Made by a program: the position numbers and the translations under genes. Shown one piece after another: positions 36,960 through 45,207 of a stretch of 64,000 nucleotides of DNA. The DNA lies in contig NZ_JAEULO010000052.1 of NCBI RefSeq assembly GCF_016793705.1, forward strand, positions 62,001 to 126,000, in the 5' to 3' direction. Below the pieces are notes generated by a model, which was not told where the DNA came from, ran no database searches, and saw only the letters and a list, made by a program, of their open reading frames with translations. Numbering within the stretch: position 1 is the stretch's first letter; each line of letters starts with the position of its first letter. This DNA comes from Tabrizicola sp. Its GTDB lineage: Bacteria > Pseudomonadota > Alphaproteobacteria > Rhodobacterales > Rhodobacteraceae.

Positions 36960-39112
36960 CAGACCCCGACCGCCGCCGCGAAGGCCGAACGGTAAAGCCC
37001 CGACAGCTCCGCCATCGGCGCGCTCTCCATCCCGAACGTCACCTTCTCGCCGCCGAACTTGCCCACCTGAGCCACCTTGACCCCGCCCGCCGCCGCCATG
37101 AAGGCAGCCAGATCCTCGGCCCGGATCGCCACCAGATAGCGCGCCTGATCTTCGCCGAAGAGCTGCCCGATCTCGCCGGTCTTCAGCACCAGCCCGATTC
37201 CCGCGCCCTCCGCCATGCGGAACGCCGCCAGCGCCAGCCCGCCGTCGCCCAGGTCCCGCGCGGCGCGGACGCGCTTGCGGTTGGCCAGCAACGCCTTGGC
37301 CGCATTCGCCTCCAGCGTCAGGTCCACCGGCGGCGGCTCGCCCGCCTCGATTCCGAAGGCTTCGGCCAGCAGCGCCGACTGCCCCAGATGCCCCCGCGTC
37401 TCGCCGATCACCACCGCGATGTCGCCGTCCTGCGGCTGGCCCGCGATCAGATCACCCGCCTGCATGATCCCCACCGCGCCGATGGTCGGAGTCGGCAGGA
37501 TGCCGGACCCATCAGTCTCGTTGTAAAGCGAGACGTTCCCCGACACGATCGGCATGTCCAAGGCCTTCACCGCCGCCCCGATCCCCTCCAGCGCGCCAAC
37601 GAACTGCCCCATGATCTCGGGCTTTTCCGGGTTGCCGAAGTTGAGGTTGTCGGTCGTCGCCAAGGGCCGCGCGCCCACCGCCACGAGGTTGCGATAAGCC
37701 TCGGCCACCGCCTGCTTGCCGCCCTCGAACGGGTTCGCCTTCACATAGCGCGGTGTCACGTTCGAGGTGAAGGCCAAGAGCTTGCCCGTCCCATGCACCC
37801 GCACCACGCCCGCCCCTGCGCCAGGGGGCAGCACCGTATCCGCGCCGACCTGGCTGTCGTATTGCTCATAGACCCAGCCCTTGTGGGCATGGCTGGGCGA
37901 TCCGATCAGCGCCTTCAGCGCCGCAATCGGGGTGATCGCAGGCAGGTGCGGCAAGGGTGCCGGGGCGGGGGAGGGGACCCAGGGCCGGTCGTACTCCGGC
38001 GCGCTGGACGACAGCTTCGACAGCGGAATGTCCGCTTTCACCTCATTCCCGTGCAGGATCAGGAAGCGATCTTCCGGGATCGTCTCGCCGACGATGGCGA
38101 AGTCGAGGTCCCATTTGACGAAGATCGCCCGCGCTTCCGCCTCCATCTCGGGCTTCAGCACCATCAGCATCCGTTCCTGAGACTCGGACAGCATCATCTC
38201 ATAGGCGGTCATCAGGGTTTCGCGCTGCGGCACGTCATCGAGTTGCAGCTTGATGCCAAGCCCGCCCTTGTCGCCCATCTCGACCGCCGAACAGGTCAGC
38301 CCCGCCGCGCCCATATCCTGAATGGAAATCACCGCGCCAGACGCCATCAGCTCCAGACAGGCTTCAAGCAACCGCTTCTCGGTGAAGGGGTCGCCCACCT
38401 GCACCGTCGGGCGCTTTTCCTCGATGGTATCGTCGAACTCGGCGCTGGCCATCGTGGCCCCGCCGACGCCATCGCGACCCGTCTTGGCGCCGAGGTAGAC
38501 CACCGGCATCCCCACGCCACTTGCCGCCGAATAGAAGATCTTGTCGGTATCGGCCAGACCGGCGGCAAAGGCGTTCACCAGACAGTTGCCGTTGTAGCTG
38601 CGATGGAACCGCACCTCACCGCCCACCGTCGGCACCCCGAAGGCATTGCCATAGGATCCCACGCCCTCGACCACGCCCTTCACAAGATGCGCGGTCTTGG
38701 GATGCGAGGGCAGGCCGAACGACAGCGCATTCATCGCCGCAATCGGCCGCGCGCCCATGGTGAACACGTCGCGCAGGATGCCGCCCACGCCCGTCGCCGC
38801 GCCCTGATGCGGCTCGATGTAGCTCGGATGGTTGTGGCTCTCCATCTTGAAGATCACCGCCTGCCCGTCGCCGATATCGACGACCCCCGCATTCTCGCCC
38901 GGCCCGCAGATCACCTGCGGTCCCGTGGTCGGGAGCTTCTTCAGATGGATCTTCGACGACTTGTAGGAACAGTGCTCGTTCCACATCGCCGAGAAGATGC
39001 CAAGTTCGGTGAACGAAGGCTGCCGCCCCAGAATGCCCAGAAGCCGCTTCCATTCATCGGGCTTGATCCCGTGGCTGGCGACGAGGTCAGGCGTGATGGC
39101 GGGCTCTTGCAT
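36959..39112 (-). CDS. purL: Phosphoribosylformylglycinamidine synthase subunit II
   Basis: Fourth step of purine synthesis, in a complex with PurQ and PurS. The 717-residue protein is of the short PurL type, with [54 protein letters not shown]-like segment (in pieces [12 protein letters not shown]) and [20 protein letters not shown] 39112 is the natural start. First gene of the leftward run purL-GNAT-bolA-three membrane genes-grxD. purQ and purS are not in the window. Confidence 0.97.
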   Translation of the reverse strand: MQEPAITPDLVASHGIKPDEWKRLLGILGRQPSFTELGIFSAMWNEHCSYKSSKIHLKKLPTTGPQVICGPGENAGVVDIGDGQAVIFKMESHNHPSYIEPHQGAATGVGGILRDVFTMGARPIAAMNALSFGLPSHPKTAHLVKGVVEGVGSYGNAFGVPTVGGEVRFHRSYNGNCLVNAFAAGLADTDKIFYSAASGVGMPVVYLGAKTGRDGVGGATMASAEFDDTIEEKRPTVQVGDPFTEKRLLEACLELMASGAVISIQDMGAAGLTCSAVEMGDKGGLGIKLQLDDVPQRETLMTAYEMMLSESQERMLMVLKPEMEAEARAIFVKWDLDFAIVGETIPEDRFLILHGNEVKADIPLSKLSSSAPEYDRPWVPSPAPAPLPHLPAITPIAALKALIGSPSHAHKGWVYEQYDSQVGADTVLPPGAGAGVVRVHGTGKLLAFTSNVTPRYVKANPFEGGKQAVAEAYRNLVAVGARPLATTDNLNFGNPEKPEIMGQFVGALEGIGAAVKALDMPIVSGNVSLYNETDGSGILPTPTIGAVGIMQAGDLIAGQPQDGDIAVVIGETRGHLGQSALLAEAFGIEAGEPPPVDLTLEANAAKALLANRKRVRAARDLGDGGLALAAFRMAEGAGIGLVLKTGEIGQLFGEDQARYLVAIRAEDLAAFMAAAGGVKVAQVGKFGGEKVTFGMESAPMAELSGLYRSAFAAAVGV

Positions 39113-39185
39113 GGCATCCCCTCTGGCGGCTTGGGCGCCTCATAAGGGAAAGGTCAGCGAAGGGCAAACCACCGCAACCTGAAGC

Positions 39186-39218
39186 GCTCTAAAATTTTTC
39201 GACGAAAAATTTTAGAGC
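39186..39218. repeat. 33-bp palindrome between divergent purL and YCII genes
   Basis: GCTCTAAAATTTTTCG, one central A, then the exact complement. It has the same AAAATTTT...AAAATTTT centre as the 38-bp palindrome at 30280-30317 but different outer arms. It lies 73 bp upstream of purL and 86 bp upstream of the divergent YCII gene, where a terminator would be out of place, so a protein-binding or antitermination role should be considered. Confidence 0.65.
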
Positions 39219-39304
39219 CGCGGGTGTCGCGATGTCGAAATCGCCCCTGCTTGCGCGTCCTTGGCATACTCTCGATCCGAAACCGGCCAGCAAAGGAGAC
39301 CGCG

Positions 39305-39643
39305 ATGCAATACATGGCCCTGATCTATACCGACCCCGCCCTGACCCCGCCGATGGGCAAGGCGATGAATGACGACTATTTCGCCTATACCCGCCGGGTG
39401 AAAGATGCCGGGGTGATGAAGGCGGGCGACGCGCTGCAGCCCGTCACGACCGCGACCTCGGTCCGGGTCCGCGACGGCAAGGTGGAGACCATCGACGGCC
39501 CCTTCGCCGACACCAAGGAACATCTGGGTGGCTATTATCTGCTCGACTGCGCCGATCTCGACGAGGCGCTGAAATGGGCGGCGCAGATTCCGGGGGCGAA
39601 GTACGGCACCATCGAAGTGCGCCCCATCGTGGTCTTCGGGTGA
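39305..39643 (+). CDS. YCII-related DGPF-domain protein
   Basis: A 112-residue soluble protein of the YCII/DGPF family, with MQYMALIYTDPALTPP, the DGPF motif in VETIDGPFADTKEHLGGYY and a terminal EVRPIVVF. These small dimeric proteins are the standard partner of ECF42 sigma factors. AAGGAGACC precedes the ATG at 39305; the upstream extension to 39224 is not supported. Its stop overlaps the next start (GTGA), so both are made together. Confidence 0.92.
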   Translation: MQYMALIYTDPALTPPMGKAMNDDYFAYTRRVKDAGVMKAGDALQPVTTATSVRVRDGKVETIDGPFADTKEHLGGYYLLDCADLDEALKWAAQIPGAKYGTIEVRPIVVFG

Positions 39644-40848
39644 ACCGAGTCGCCCGTGCCAGCGTCGCGCTTGACAGGGTGATGCGCGAGGATTGGGGGC
39701 GGTGCCTTGCCGCCCTCATCGCCCGCTTTCGTGACTTCCAGCTGGCCGAGGATGCCTTGCAGGAGGCTCTCGCAGCTGCAGCGCAGCATTGGGGTCACAG
39801 CAGAGTTCCGGACAGGCCGCAGGCATGGCTTCTGGCCGTCGCCGGGCGCAAGGCCGTCGACCGGCTGCGACGCGGAAAGCGTGACGGGGCAGGGGCTGCG
39901 GCCCTTGCCGTTCTTGCAGCCGACCCCGTCGAGGAGGAGGCAGAGATGATCCCTGACCACCGGCTGCGCCTGATCTTCACCTGTTGCCACCCGGCGCTGG
40001 CGCCCAAGACCCGCGTGGCCCTCACCTTGCGCACCTTGGGCGGGCTGACCACCGGCCAGATTGCCAGCGCCTTTCTCGACAGCGAAATTGCGATGGGCCA
40101 GCGCCTGTCCCGCGCCAGGGCCAAGATCGCGACGGCGGGAATCCCGTTCAAGCTGCCCGAACCCGAGGATTTGCCCGAAAGGTTGAACTCCGTCCTGACG
40201 GTCGTCTACCTGATCTTCAACGCCGGCTACACCGCTGGTCCCGGACACGACCGCGATCTCTGCGATGAGGCGATCTTCCTGGCGCGCCTCCTGAACCGGT
40301 TGCAGCCCGCGACGGCCGAGGTCGAAGGCGCGCTTGCGTTGCTTCTCGTGACCCACTCACGCCGTGCCGCGCGGGTGGTGGAGGGGGTCAGCGTGGCGCT
40401 GGCCGACCAGAACCGCACGCTGTGGAACCGGCCCATGCTGGACGAGGGACAGGAGCTTCTGGATCAAGCGGTTGGGCGCAGAAGCCCCGGCCCGTTCCAG
40501 ATCAAGGCGGCCATAGCCGTGCTTCACAGCCGGGACCCACCGGACTGGCCCCAGATCGCTGCACTTTACGCCGGGCTTCTTTGCCACGAACCAACTCCGG
40601 TCGTCCGCCTGAACCACGCCGTCGCGCTGGCCGAAACCGGCGCCCTGTCCGAAGCTCTTGAAAGGCTGGGCGCCCTGTCCGATGCGCTCGCTGACTACCA
40701 GCCCTTCCACGCCGCCCGGGCCGAGCTTCTGGTCCGCGATGGCCAGATCGCCGCCGCGCTGGCCGCCTATGACAGGGCCATCGAGCTTGCACCGTCTCCC
40801 GCTGACGCGGCCTTCCTGACCCGTCGCCGCAACCGGCATCTGAGTTGA
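39640..40848 (+). CDS. ECF42-type RNA polymerase sigma factor with C-terminal extension
   Basis: An extracytoplasmic-function sigma factor with no cognate anti-sigma gene nearby. Residues 1-75 hold sigma region 2 (DFQLAEDALQEALAAAAQHWG), 95-160 region 4 (TLRTLGGLTTGQIASAFLDS) and 180-402 a long helical extension of the DUF6596/TPR-like type, with the region around CCHPALAPKTRVALTL. This architecture and the paired DGPF gene define group ECF42, in which the extension replaces the anti-sigma control. The start is GTG 39640 in the GTGA overlap. Stress target unknown; ECF42 usually controls its DGPF partner. Confidence 0.9.
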   Translation: MNRVARASVALDRVMREDWGRCLAALIARFRDFQLAEDALQEALAAAAQHWGHSRVPDRPQAWLLAVAGRKAVDRLRRGKRDGAGAAALAVLAADPVEEEAEMIPDHRLRLIFTCCHPALAPKTRVALTLRTLGGLTTGQIASAFLDSEIAMGQRLSRARAKIATAGIPFKLPEPEDLPERLNSVLTVVYLIFNAGYTAGPGHDRDLCDEAIFLARLLNRLQPATAEVEGALALLLVTHSRRAARVVEGVSVALADQNRTLWNRPMLDEGQELLDQAVGRRSPGPFQIKAAIAVLHSRDPPDWPQIAALYAGLLCHEPTPVVRLNHAVALAETGALSEALERLGALSDALADYQPFHAARAELLVRDGQIAAALAAYDRAIELAPSPADAAFLTRRRNRHLS

Positions 40849-40850
40849 GC

Positions 40851-40878
40851 AAAAAAAAGGCCGAGCTTCCGCTCGGCC
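40851..40878 (-). terminator. Terminator of the candidate small RNA
   Basis: GGCCGAGC stem (plus-strand 40859-40866 and 40871-40878) with a 4-nt loop, followed on the minus strand by eight T (40858-40851). The strongest intrinsic terminator in the window. On the plus strand there is no T-run, so it does not end the ECF transcript. Confidence 0.9.
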
Positions 40879-40929
40879 AAGTCCAACAGGGAGGTACGAA
40901 GGGGCGAGAGCACGCTCATCGCCGCTTCG
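40851..40929 (-). ncRNA. Candidate small RNA with intrinsic terminator
   Basis: The gap between the convergent ECF gene and the LysR gene contains a complete leftward transcription unit: promoter TTGTTT-17 bp-TATTTG, then about 79 bases, a hairpin GGCCGAGC-GGAA-GCTCGGCC and eight T. The transcript has GCGATGAGCGTGCTCTCGC, a possible hairpin, and the unpaired CCTCCC, complementary to a Shine-Dalgarno sequence. No open frame is seen. A short-anti-SD motif in stress sRNAs is known in Rhodobacter (CcsR type); homology is not claimed. The 93 bp between this promoter and the LysR stop hold two further hairpins. Confidence 0.55.
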
Positions 40930-40935
40930 AGGCTT

Positions 40936-40964
40936 CAAATAGTGCCCCATGCTTGCGCAAACAA
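40936..40964 (-). promoter_or_regulatory. Sigma-70-type promoter of the candidate small RNA
   Basis: On the minus strand TTGTTT (40964-40959), 17 bp, TATTTG (40941-40936). The spacing is the optimum; the hexamers match TTGACA and TATAAT at 4 and 4 of 6 positions. Transcription should start near 40929. Confidence 0.45.
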
Positions 40965-41021
40965 GTCTGGAATGCCCGACGTTTGGGCATTGCCGTTATG
41001 CAGATGCTGCATGGCAGCATT

Positions 41022-41927
41022 TCAGGCCGCCGCTTCCTCGGTCTGCCGCCGCCGGAAGGCCATGATCTCTTCGGTCACGAAATCCCGGAACGCCGCCACG
41101 CGCTTGGAATGTCGCAACTCCTCGGGATAGGCCAGGAACACCGGCACCTCGCCGCTTTGCACATCCGGCAAGACACGGACCAGATTGGGGAAATCGTCGG
41201 TCAGATAGTCGGGCAGCACCCCGATCCCCAGGTGGTTCAACACCGCCTGCAACACGCCGAAATAGTTGTTCACCGTCAGCGTCGACGGGATGTCATGCGT
41301 CATCAGCTCCGCCACCAGCGAGGCCCCCGCCGCCACCTGCGGCGTCCCCGCGTGCTGCGCGATCAGCCGGTGACTGCTGAAATCATCCATCGTCTCGGGC
41401 GTGCCATGCGCCGCCAGATATTCCGGCGTCGCGAAAAGCTGCATCCGGATCTGCATCAGCCGCTTGCGGATCAGGTCGGCCTGCGACGGCTCCTTCATCC
41501 TTATCGCCACGTCCGCCTCGCGCATCGGCAGGTCCAGAACCCGCTCCTCCAGCATCAGGTCGATCTTCAGCGCCGGGTATTTCTCATAAAGCCGTGCCAG
41601 CCGCGGGGCCAGCCACAGCGTCCCGAAGCCCATCGTCGTCGTCACGCGAAGTTCGCCGAAGACCTCGTCCTCGCTGTCCCTGATCCGCGCCGCCGTCGCA
41701 TCCAGCCGCCGCACCATCTGCTGCGTCGCGTCGAACAGCAGCTCGCCCTGTTCGGTCAGGATCAGCCCCCGCGCATGGCGGTGGAAGAGCGTCACCGCCA
41801 GGCTTTCCTCCAGCGCCCGGATCTGCCGGCTGACCGCCGATTGCGACAGGTGCAGCACGTCACCCGCATGGGTCAGGCTGCCCTTCTCCGCCACGGCGTG
41901 AAAGATCCTCAGCTTGTCCCAATCCAT
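41022..41927 (-). CDS. LysR family transcriptional regulator
   Basis: A 301-residue LysR-type regulator. The helix-turn-helix is MDWDKLRIFHAVAEKGSLTHA followed by LSQSAVSRQIRALEESL; the effector domain runs from about 90 to 300. ATG 41927 is the family start and has GAGGGTGACGGG before it; the frame from 41945 adds six residues. The target is unclear: murI starts 195 bp away divergently, but is an essential cell-wall gene and unlikely as a LysR target. It ends 93 bp from the candidate small RNA promoter. Hairpins at 41004-41020 (ATGCTGC-ATG-GCAGCAT) and 40971-40991 follow the stop. Confidence 0.9.
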   Translation of the reverse strand: MDWDKLRIFHAVAEKGSLTHAGDVLHLSQSAVSRQIRALEESLAVTLFHRHARGLILTEQGELLFDATQQMVRRLDATAARIRDSEDEVFGELRVTTTMGFGTLWLAPRLARLYEKYPALKIDLMLEERVLDLPMREADVAIRMKEPSQADLIRKRLMQIRMQLFATPEYLAAHGTPETMDDFSSHRLIAQHAGTPQVAAGASLVAELMTHDIPSTLTVNNYFGVLQAVLNHLGIGVLPDYLTDDFPNLVRVLPDVQSGEVPVFLAYPEELRHSKRVAAFRDFVTEEIMAFRRRQTEEAAA

Positions 41928-42122
41928 CCCGTCACCCTCTTTCAAACCCGAAGCACATTACCACGAGCCATGCTTCTGGTGAAAACCTGTTCTGATGTAA
42001 ATGCCGTGACAGGGCGAAAAAGCCCGCCCCGATGTCGCAGGTCTTCCGAAACCGGGCCGCTCTGCCTATGATGCGACCGGAAAGCGGGCAGGATGACCCG
42101 CGCGCAGGCGAAAGGGCAGGAG

Positions 42123-42935
42123 ATGGCGGTCGGAATCTTCGATTCGGGTCTGGGCGGTTTGACGGTTCTGGATGCCGTCGCGCGGCGCCTGCCCGACATC
42201 CCCTTCGTCTATTTCGGCGACAACGCCCATGCCCCCTACGGCGTCCGCGACCCCGACGACATCTTCGCGCTGACCTGCGCGGCCACCGAACGCCTCTGGG
42301 CCGAGGGCTGCGATCTGGTCATCCTCGCCTGCAACACCGCCTCCGCCGCCGCGCTGAAGCGGATGCAGGAGACCTGGGTGCCGGCCGACAAGCGCGTCCT
42401 CGGCGTCTTCGTGCCGCTGATCGAGGCGCTGACCGAACGGCAGTGGGGCGACAACTCGCCGCCCCGCGAAGTGGCCGTGAAGCACGTCGCCCTCTTCGCC
42501 ACCCCCGCCACCGTCGCCTCCCGCGCCTTCCAGCGCGAACTGGCCTTCCGCGCCATCGGCGTCGACGTCGAGGCGCAGCCCTGCGGCGGCGTGGTCGATG
42601 CCATCGAACAGGGCGACGAAATCCTCGCCGAAGCTCTCGTCCGCTCCCATGTCGAGGCGCTGAAACGCCGGATGCCCAGGCCCGAGGCCGCGATCCTCGG
42701 CTGCACGCATTACCCCCTGATGGAAAAGATCTTCGCCGAGGCACTGGGGCAGGGGGTCAAGGTCTATTCGCAAGCCAATCTTGTGGCCGAAAGCCTCGCC
42801 GACTACCTGACCCGCCGCCCGGAGTTTCATGGCACCGGCACGCAGTCGAAATTCCTGACCACCGGCGATCCGGCGTCCGTGTCCAACAAGGCAACGCAAT
42901 TCCTGCGCCGGAAGATCACGTTCGAGGCCGCGTGA
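42123..42935 (+). CDS. murI: Glutamate racemase
   Basis: Makes D-glutamate for peptidoglycan. The 270-residue protein has the two catalytic cysteines in their motifs: [16 protein letters not shown] (first) and [15 protein letters not shown] (second), with the N-terminal [19 protein letters not shown] 42123 (MAVGIFDSG) has GGGCAGGAG upstream and is the family start; an ATG at 42093 is also in frame but lacks support. Read alone, followed by two GTAGG-type hairpins facing each other. Confidence 0.96.
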   Translation: MAVGIFDSGLGGLTVLDAVARRLPDIPFVYFGDNAHAPYGVRDPDDIFALTCAATERLWAEGCDLVILACNTASAAALKRMQETWVPADKRVLGVFVPLIEALTERQWGDNSPPREVAVKHVALFATPATVASRAFQRELAFRAIGVDVEAQPCGGVVDAIEQGDEILAEALVRSHVEALKRRMPRPEAAILGCTHYPLMEKIFAEALGQGVKVYSQANLVAESLADYLTRRPEFHGTGTQSKFLTTGDPASVSNKATQFLRRKITFEAA

Positions 42936-42937
42936 GC

Positions 42938-42960
42938 GGTGGGCGGGAAACTCGCCTACC
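42938..42960 (-). repeat. REP-like GTAGG hairpin, copy 2
   Basis: On the minus strand GTAGGCGAGTTTCCCGCCCACC (starting 42959): GTAGG followed by an imperfect stem GGCGAG/CCCGCC. It starts 2 bp after the murI stop codon and faces copy 3. Confidence 0.5.
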
Positions 42961-42970
42961 AATGTCCCCC

Positions 42971-42994
42971 GTAGGATGCGTGATTTCACGGACG
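42971..42994 (+). repeat. REP-like GTAGG hairpin, copy 3
   Basis: GTAGGATG then CGTGA-TT-TCACG. Back-to-back with copy 2, 10 bp apart, in the murI-brnT gap. The gap of 97 bp also contains TTGACA (43007-43012) and TTAAAT (43029-43034), 16 bp apart, a possible brnT promoter, which would make the brnT message nearly leaderless. Confidence 0.5.
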
Positions 42995-43032
42995 ACCCCT
43001 CCCGCCTTGACAATTTTCTGTAGTAACATTAA

Positions 43033-43320
43033 ATGGACATAGAGTTCGACGAAGCCAAGCGCCTGCTTACCTTGTCCGAACGCGGTCTCGACATGATGCA
43101 TGTTGCGCGTGTGTTCGAAGGGCCGCACATGACGATGGAAGATCGGCGCAGGGACTACGGCGAAGCCCGCTACAATACCGTTGGCTATCTGGACGGCAGG
43201 ATGGTGGTGTTCGCCTGGACCCGCCGCTTCGCAAGCCTGCGGGTAATAAGTCTGAGGAAAGCAAATGCCCGAGAGCAAGCAACCTTTGGTCCATCCCTAC
43301 GATCCGGACACATATGGTGA
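43033..43320 (+). CDS. brnT: BrnT family toxin
   Basis: Ribonuclease toxin of a type II toxin-antitoxin system, with a RelE-like fold. The 95-residue protein follows the family throughout: MDIEFDEAKRLLTLSERGL, ARVFEGPHMTMEDRRRDYGE and the C-terminal RVISLRKANAREQATFG. The catalytic residues of the family (Lys, Arg, His set in the RVISLRKAN segment) are kept. It is followed by brnA with an overlap of 56 bp, the usual order toxin-antitoxin for Brn. It comes directly after the murI repeats. Confidence 0.92.
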   Translation: MDIEFDEAKRLLTLSERGLDMMHVARVFEGPHMTMEDRRRDYGEARYNTVGYLDGRMVVFAWTRRFASLRVISLRKANAREQATFGPSLRSGHIW

Positions 43321-43543
43321 CGCCGCCTTCGATCCCGTGGATGACGTGCCCGACCTCTCCACCCCCTATTGGATCGAGCAGTTCTCCAAGGTGAAGGTCC
43401 AGCGCGGCCGCCCTCTCGCAGCAGCACCCAAGATTTCCACCACCATCCGCCTCGACCCCGAAGTGATCGCCCATTTCAAGGCCGACGGACCCGGCTGGCA
43501 GTCCCGCATCAACGAGGCCCTGCGCAAGGCGGCCGGTCTCTGA
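43265..43543 (+). CDS. brnA: BrnA family antitoxin
   Basis: Neutralises BrnT and represses the operon. The 92-residue product has a long N-terminal toxin-binding region (MPESKQPLVHPYDPDTYGD) and a C-terminal ribbon-helix-helix DNA-binding domain: ISTTIRLDPEVIAHFKADGP and GWQSRINEALRKAAGL, the classic BrnA end. It overlaps brnT by 56 bp. Its TGA is directly followed by the ATG of the DUF1684 gene, which is therefore probably translated with the toxin-antitoxin genes. Confidence 0.92.
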   Translation: MPESKQPLVHPYDPDTYGDAAFDPVDDVPDLSTPYWIEQFSKVKVQRGRPLAAAPKISTTIRLDPEVIAHFKADGPGWQSRINEALRKAAGL

Positions 43544-44284
43544 ATGCTGCCGCTTGCCGATCACCGCGCCGCGCGACTGGCGGCGCTCACCGCTCCCGAT
43601 GGCTGGCTGAACCTCGTCGCCCGGATCGAGCTTGCCCCCGGCCATCATCACGTCGGTGCGGCGCAGGAGGTGCAGCTTCCCTCTGGCCCCGACCTGCTCG
43701 GCGCACTCGACCTGACCCCGACCGGCGCCAGCTTCGCCCGACCGGGAGAGGCGCCACAGCCGTTCCAGCCGGTCCCCGACGCCTTCCCGCAGCTTCGCGT
43801 CGACCCGTTCCTCCTGGAAATCCACACGGTCGACGGCACCCCGGCGCTCCGCATCCGCGACCTGTCGCAGCAGCCGACCATCACGCTGCGGTATTTCCCT
43901 GACGATCCGGATTGGATCATTCGCGCGAAATGGGAAAGCCTCGCCCCGGAAGCCGCTGAAATCGCGATGAAAGACGGCTCCACCGCGGCCGTCACCGTGA
44001 CCCACCGCGCGACCTTCCGGCACCAGGGCAGGACCATCACCCTGACGCCGACGCATGTGAAATCCGGCAAGCCGATGTTCGTCTTCCGCGACGCCACCGC
44101 GGGCGAGACCTACCCGGCCTGCCGCTTCCTCTTCGGCGAGCACCCTTCGGACGGCGAGATCACCCTCGACTTCAACCGCGCCATCTCGCCGCCCTGCGCC
44201 TTCACCGATTTCGCGATCTGCCCGCTGCCGCCACCCGGCAACATCCTGCCCTTCCGCATCGAGGCGGGCGAACTGGCCCCGTGA
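43544..44284 (+). CDS. DUF1684 family protein
   Basis: A 246-residue protein of the DUF1684 family (beta-rich, no signal peptide). Family segments: HRAARLAALTAPDGWLNLVA, LRYFPDDPDWIIRAKWESL, and GETYPACRFLFGEHPSDGEITLDFNRAISPPCAF in pieces (FGEHPSDGEITLDFNRA, SPPCAFTDFAICPLPP). Function is unknown. It starts immediately after the brnA stop with no gap. Association with a toxin-antitoxin pair is unusual and may simply be a result of insertion of brnTA upstream. Confidence 0.88.
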   Translation: MLPLADHRAARLAALTAPDGWLNLVARIELAPGHHHVGAAQEVQLPSGPDLLGALDLTPTGASFARPGEAPQPFQPVPDAFPQLRVDPFLLEIHTVDGTPALRIRDLSQQPTITLRYFPDDPDWIIRAKWESLAPEAAEIAMKDGSTAAVTVTHRATFRHQGRTITLTPTHVKSGKPMFVFRDATAGETYPACRFLFGEHPSDGEITLDFNRAISPPCAFTDFAICPLPPPGNILPFRIEAGELAP

Positions 44285-44312
44285 CCACACGGGCCATGAT
44301 GTCAACCCAAAT

Positions 44313-44334
44313 GTAGGTCGGGGCTTGCCCCGAC
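44313..44334 (+). repeat. REP-like GTAGG hairpin, copy 4
   Basis: GTAGGTCGGGGCTTGCCCCGAC: an 8-bp perfect stem GTCGGGGC with a two-base loop. It is in the 60-bp gap between the convergent DUF1684 gene and formate/nitrite channel gene. This is the best-formed member of the family. Confidence 0.75.
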
Positions 44335-44344
44335 TCTCCCGCCA

Positions 44345-45124
44345 TCACCCCCGCATCGCTCCGTAGGCAAAGCGATAGGCCAGCGCCACACCGCCCGCGC
44401 CGCCGACCACATTTCCCAGCGTGACCCAAAGCAGGTTCGCCGCGACTCCGGCCCAACTGGTCTCCGACCCCGCCCAAAGCCCCGCCGGGAACAGGAACAT
44501 GTTCGCCACCGAATGCTCCAGCCCCAGCGTCACGAAACCCGCGACCGGCCAGAGCACGCCCAGGATCTTGTCCGTTGCGGACCGCGCCGCGAAACTCAGC
44601 CAGACCGCAAGGCAGACCAGCGCATTGCACAGCGCTCCCCGCACGAAGGCCTCCACCGGGGGCAGCGCGGCCTTCGTGGCCGCCGCCTTGGCCGCAACCG
44701 CGCCCATCGGCCCATCCAGGAGGCCCGACAGCCCGAAGGCCAGCGCAAGGCCCACCGCGCCGATCAGGTTGCCGACGTAGACGATCCCCCAGTTCCGCAG
44801 CAGCGCCCCCGGCGTGATCCGCCGGTCCACCGCCGCCATCACCATCAGAGCATTGCCGGTGAACAGCTCGGCCCCGCCCACCGCAACCAGGATCAGTCCC
44901 AGCGAAAAGACCACCCCACCCAGCACGCGCTGCGGGCCGAATCCCGGGTCCGCTCCTGCCATCGCCATGCACCAGAAGGCCGACCCAAAGCCGATGAAGG
45001 CTCCCGCCAGCATGGCCAGCGTGGCCATCCGGTGCAGGGGCAGCGCCGCCTTGGCGACCCCCGCCGTCTCGATCAGCGCCGCGATCTCGGCAGGCTTGTA
45101 GGCATCATGACTTTCTGTCGGCAT
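44345..45124 (-). CDS. Formate/nitrite transporter family channel
   Basis: A 259-residue channel of the FNT family (FocA/NirC), forming pentamers in the inner membrane. Six helices are visible; the slit region LAMLAGAFIGFGSAFWCMA and TLGLEHSVANMFLFPAGLW (the conserved H-[ST]-[VI]-A-N-M core) are family marks. Formate, nitrite or hydrosulfide are possible substrates; no formate or nitrite gene is nearby. I use ATG 45124 (MPTESHDAYKPAEIAAL), which matches family length and follows GGAGGGAGG on the minus strand; the frame from 45196 adds 24 unlikely residues. Confidence 0.92.
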   Translation of the reverse strand: MPTESHDAYKPAEIAALIETAGVAKAALPLHRMATLAMLAGAFIGFGSAFWCMAMAGADPGFGPQRVLGGVVFSLGLILVAVGGAELFTGNALMVMAAVDRRITPGALLRNWGIVYVGNLIGAVGLALAFGLSGLLDGPMGAVAAKAAATKAALPPVEAFVRGALCNALVCLAVWLSFAARSATDKILGVLWPVAGFVTLGLEHSVANMFLFPAGLWAGSETSWAGVAANLLWVTLGNVVGGAGGVALAYRFAYGAMRG

Positions 45125-45175
45125 TGGGGCCTCCCTCCGGGCGCAGCATAGCCCGTCGCGGCGCCCGGAAAAGCG

Positions 45176-45203
45176 AAAAGGCATGCCTTGGAGCATGCCT
45201 TTT
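45176..45203. terminator. Terminator downstream of efp
   Basis: AAAAGGCATGC, loop CTTGGA, GCATGCCTTTT: an 11-bp perfect stem with T-runs on both strands. It is 80 bp beyond the efp stop and 52 bp upstream of the FNT start, so in the leftward direction it ends efp; the composite repeat lies in between. Confidence 0.88.
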
Positions 45204-45207
45204 CAAA

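Noticed and set aside
43007-43034. Strong sigma-70 promoter for brnT
   Set aside because: TTGACA is perfect, but the only -10-like hexamer at good spacing (TTAAAT) overlaps the ATG, so a leaderless message would be needed; I mention it with the repeat entry but do not claim it as a feature.
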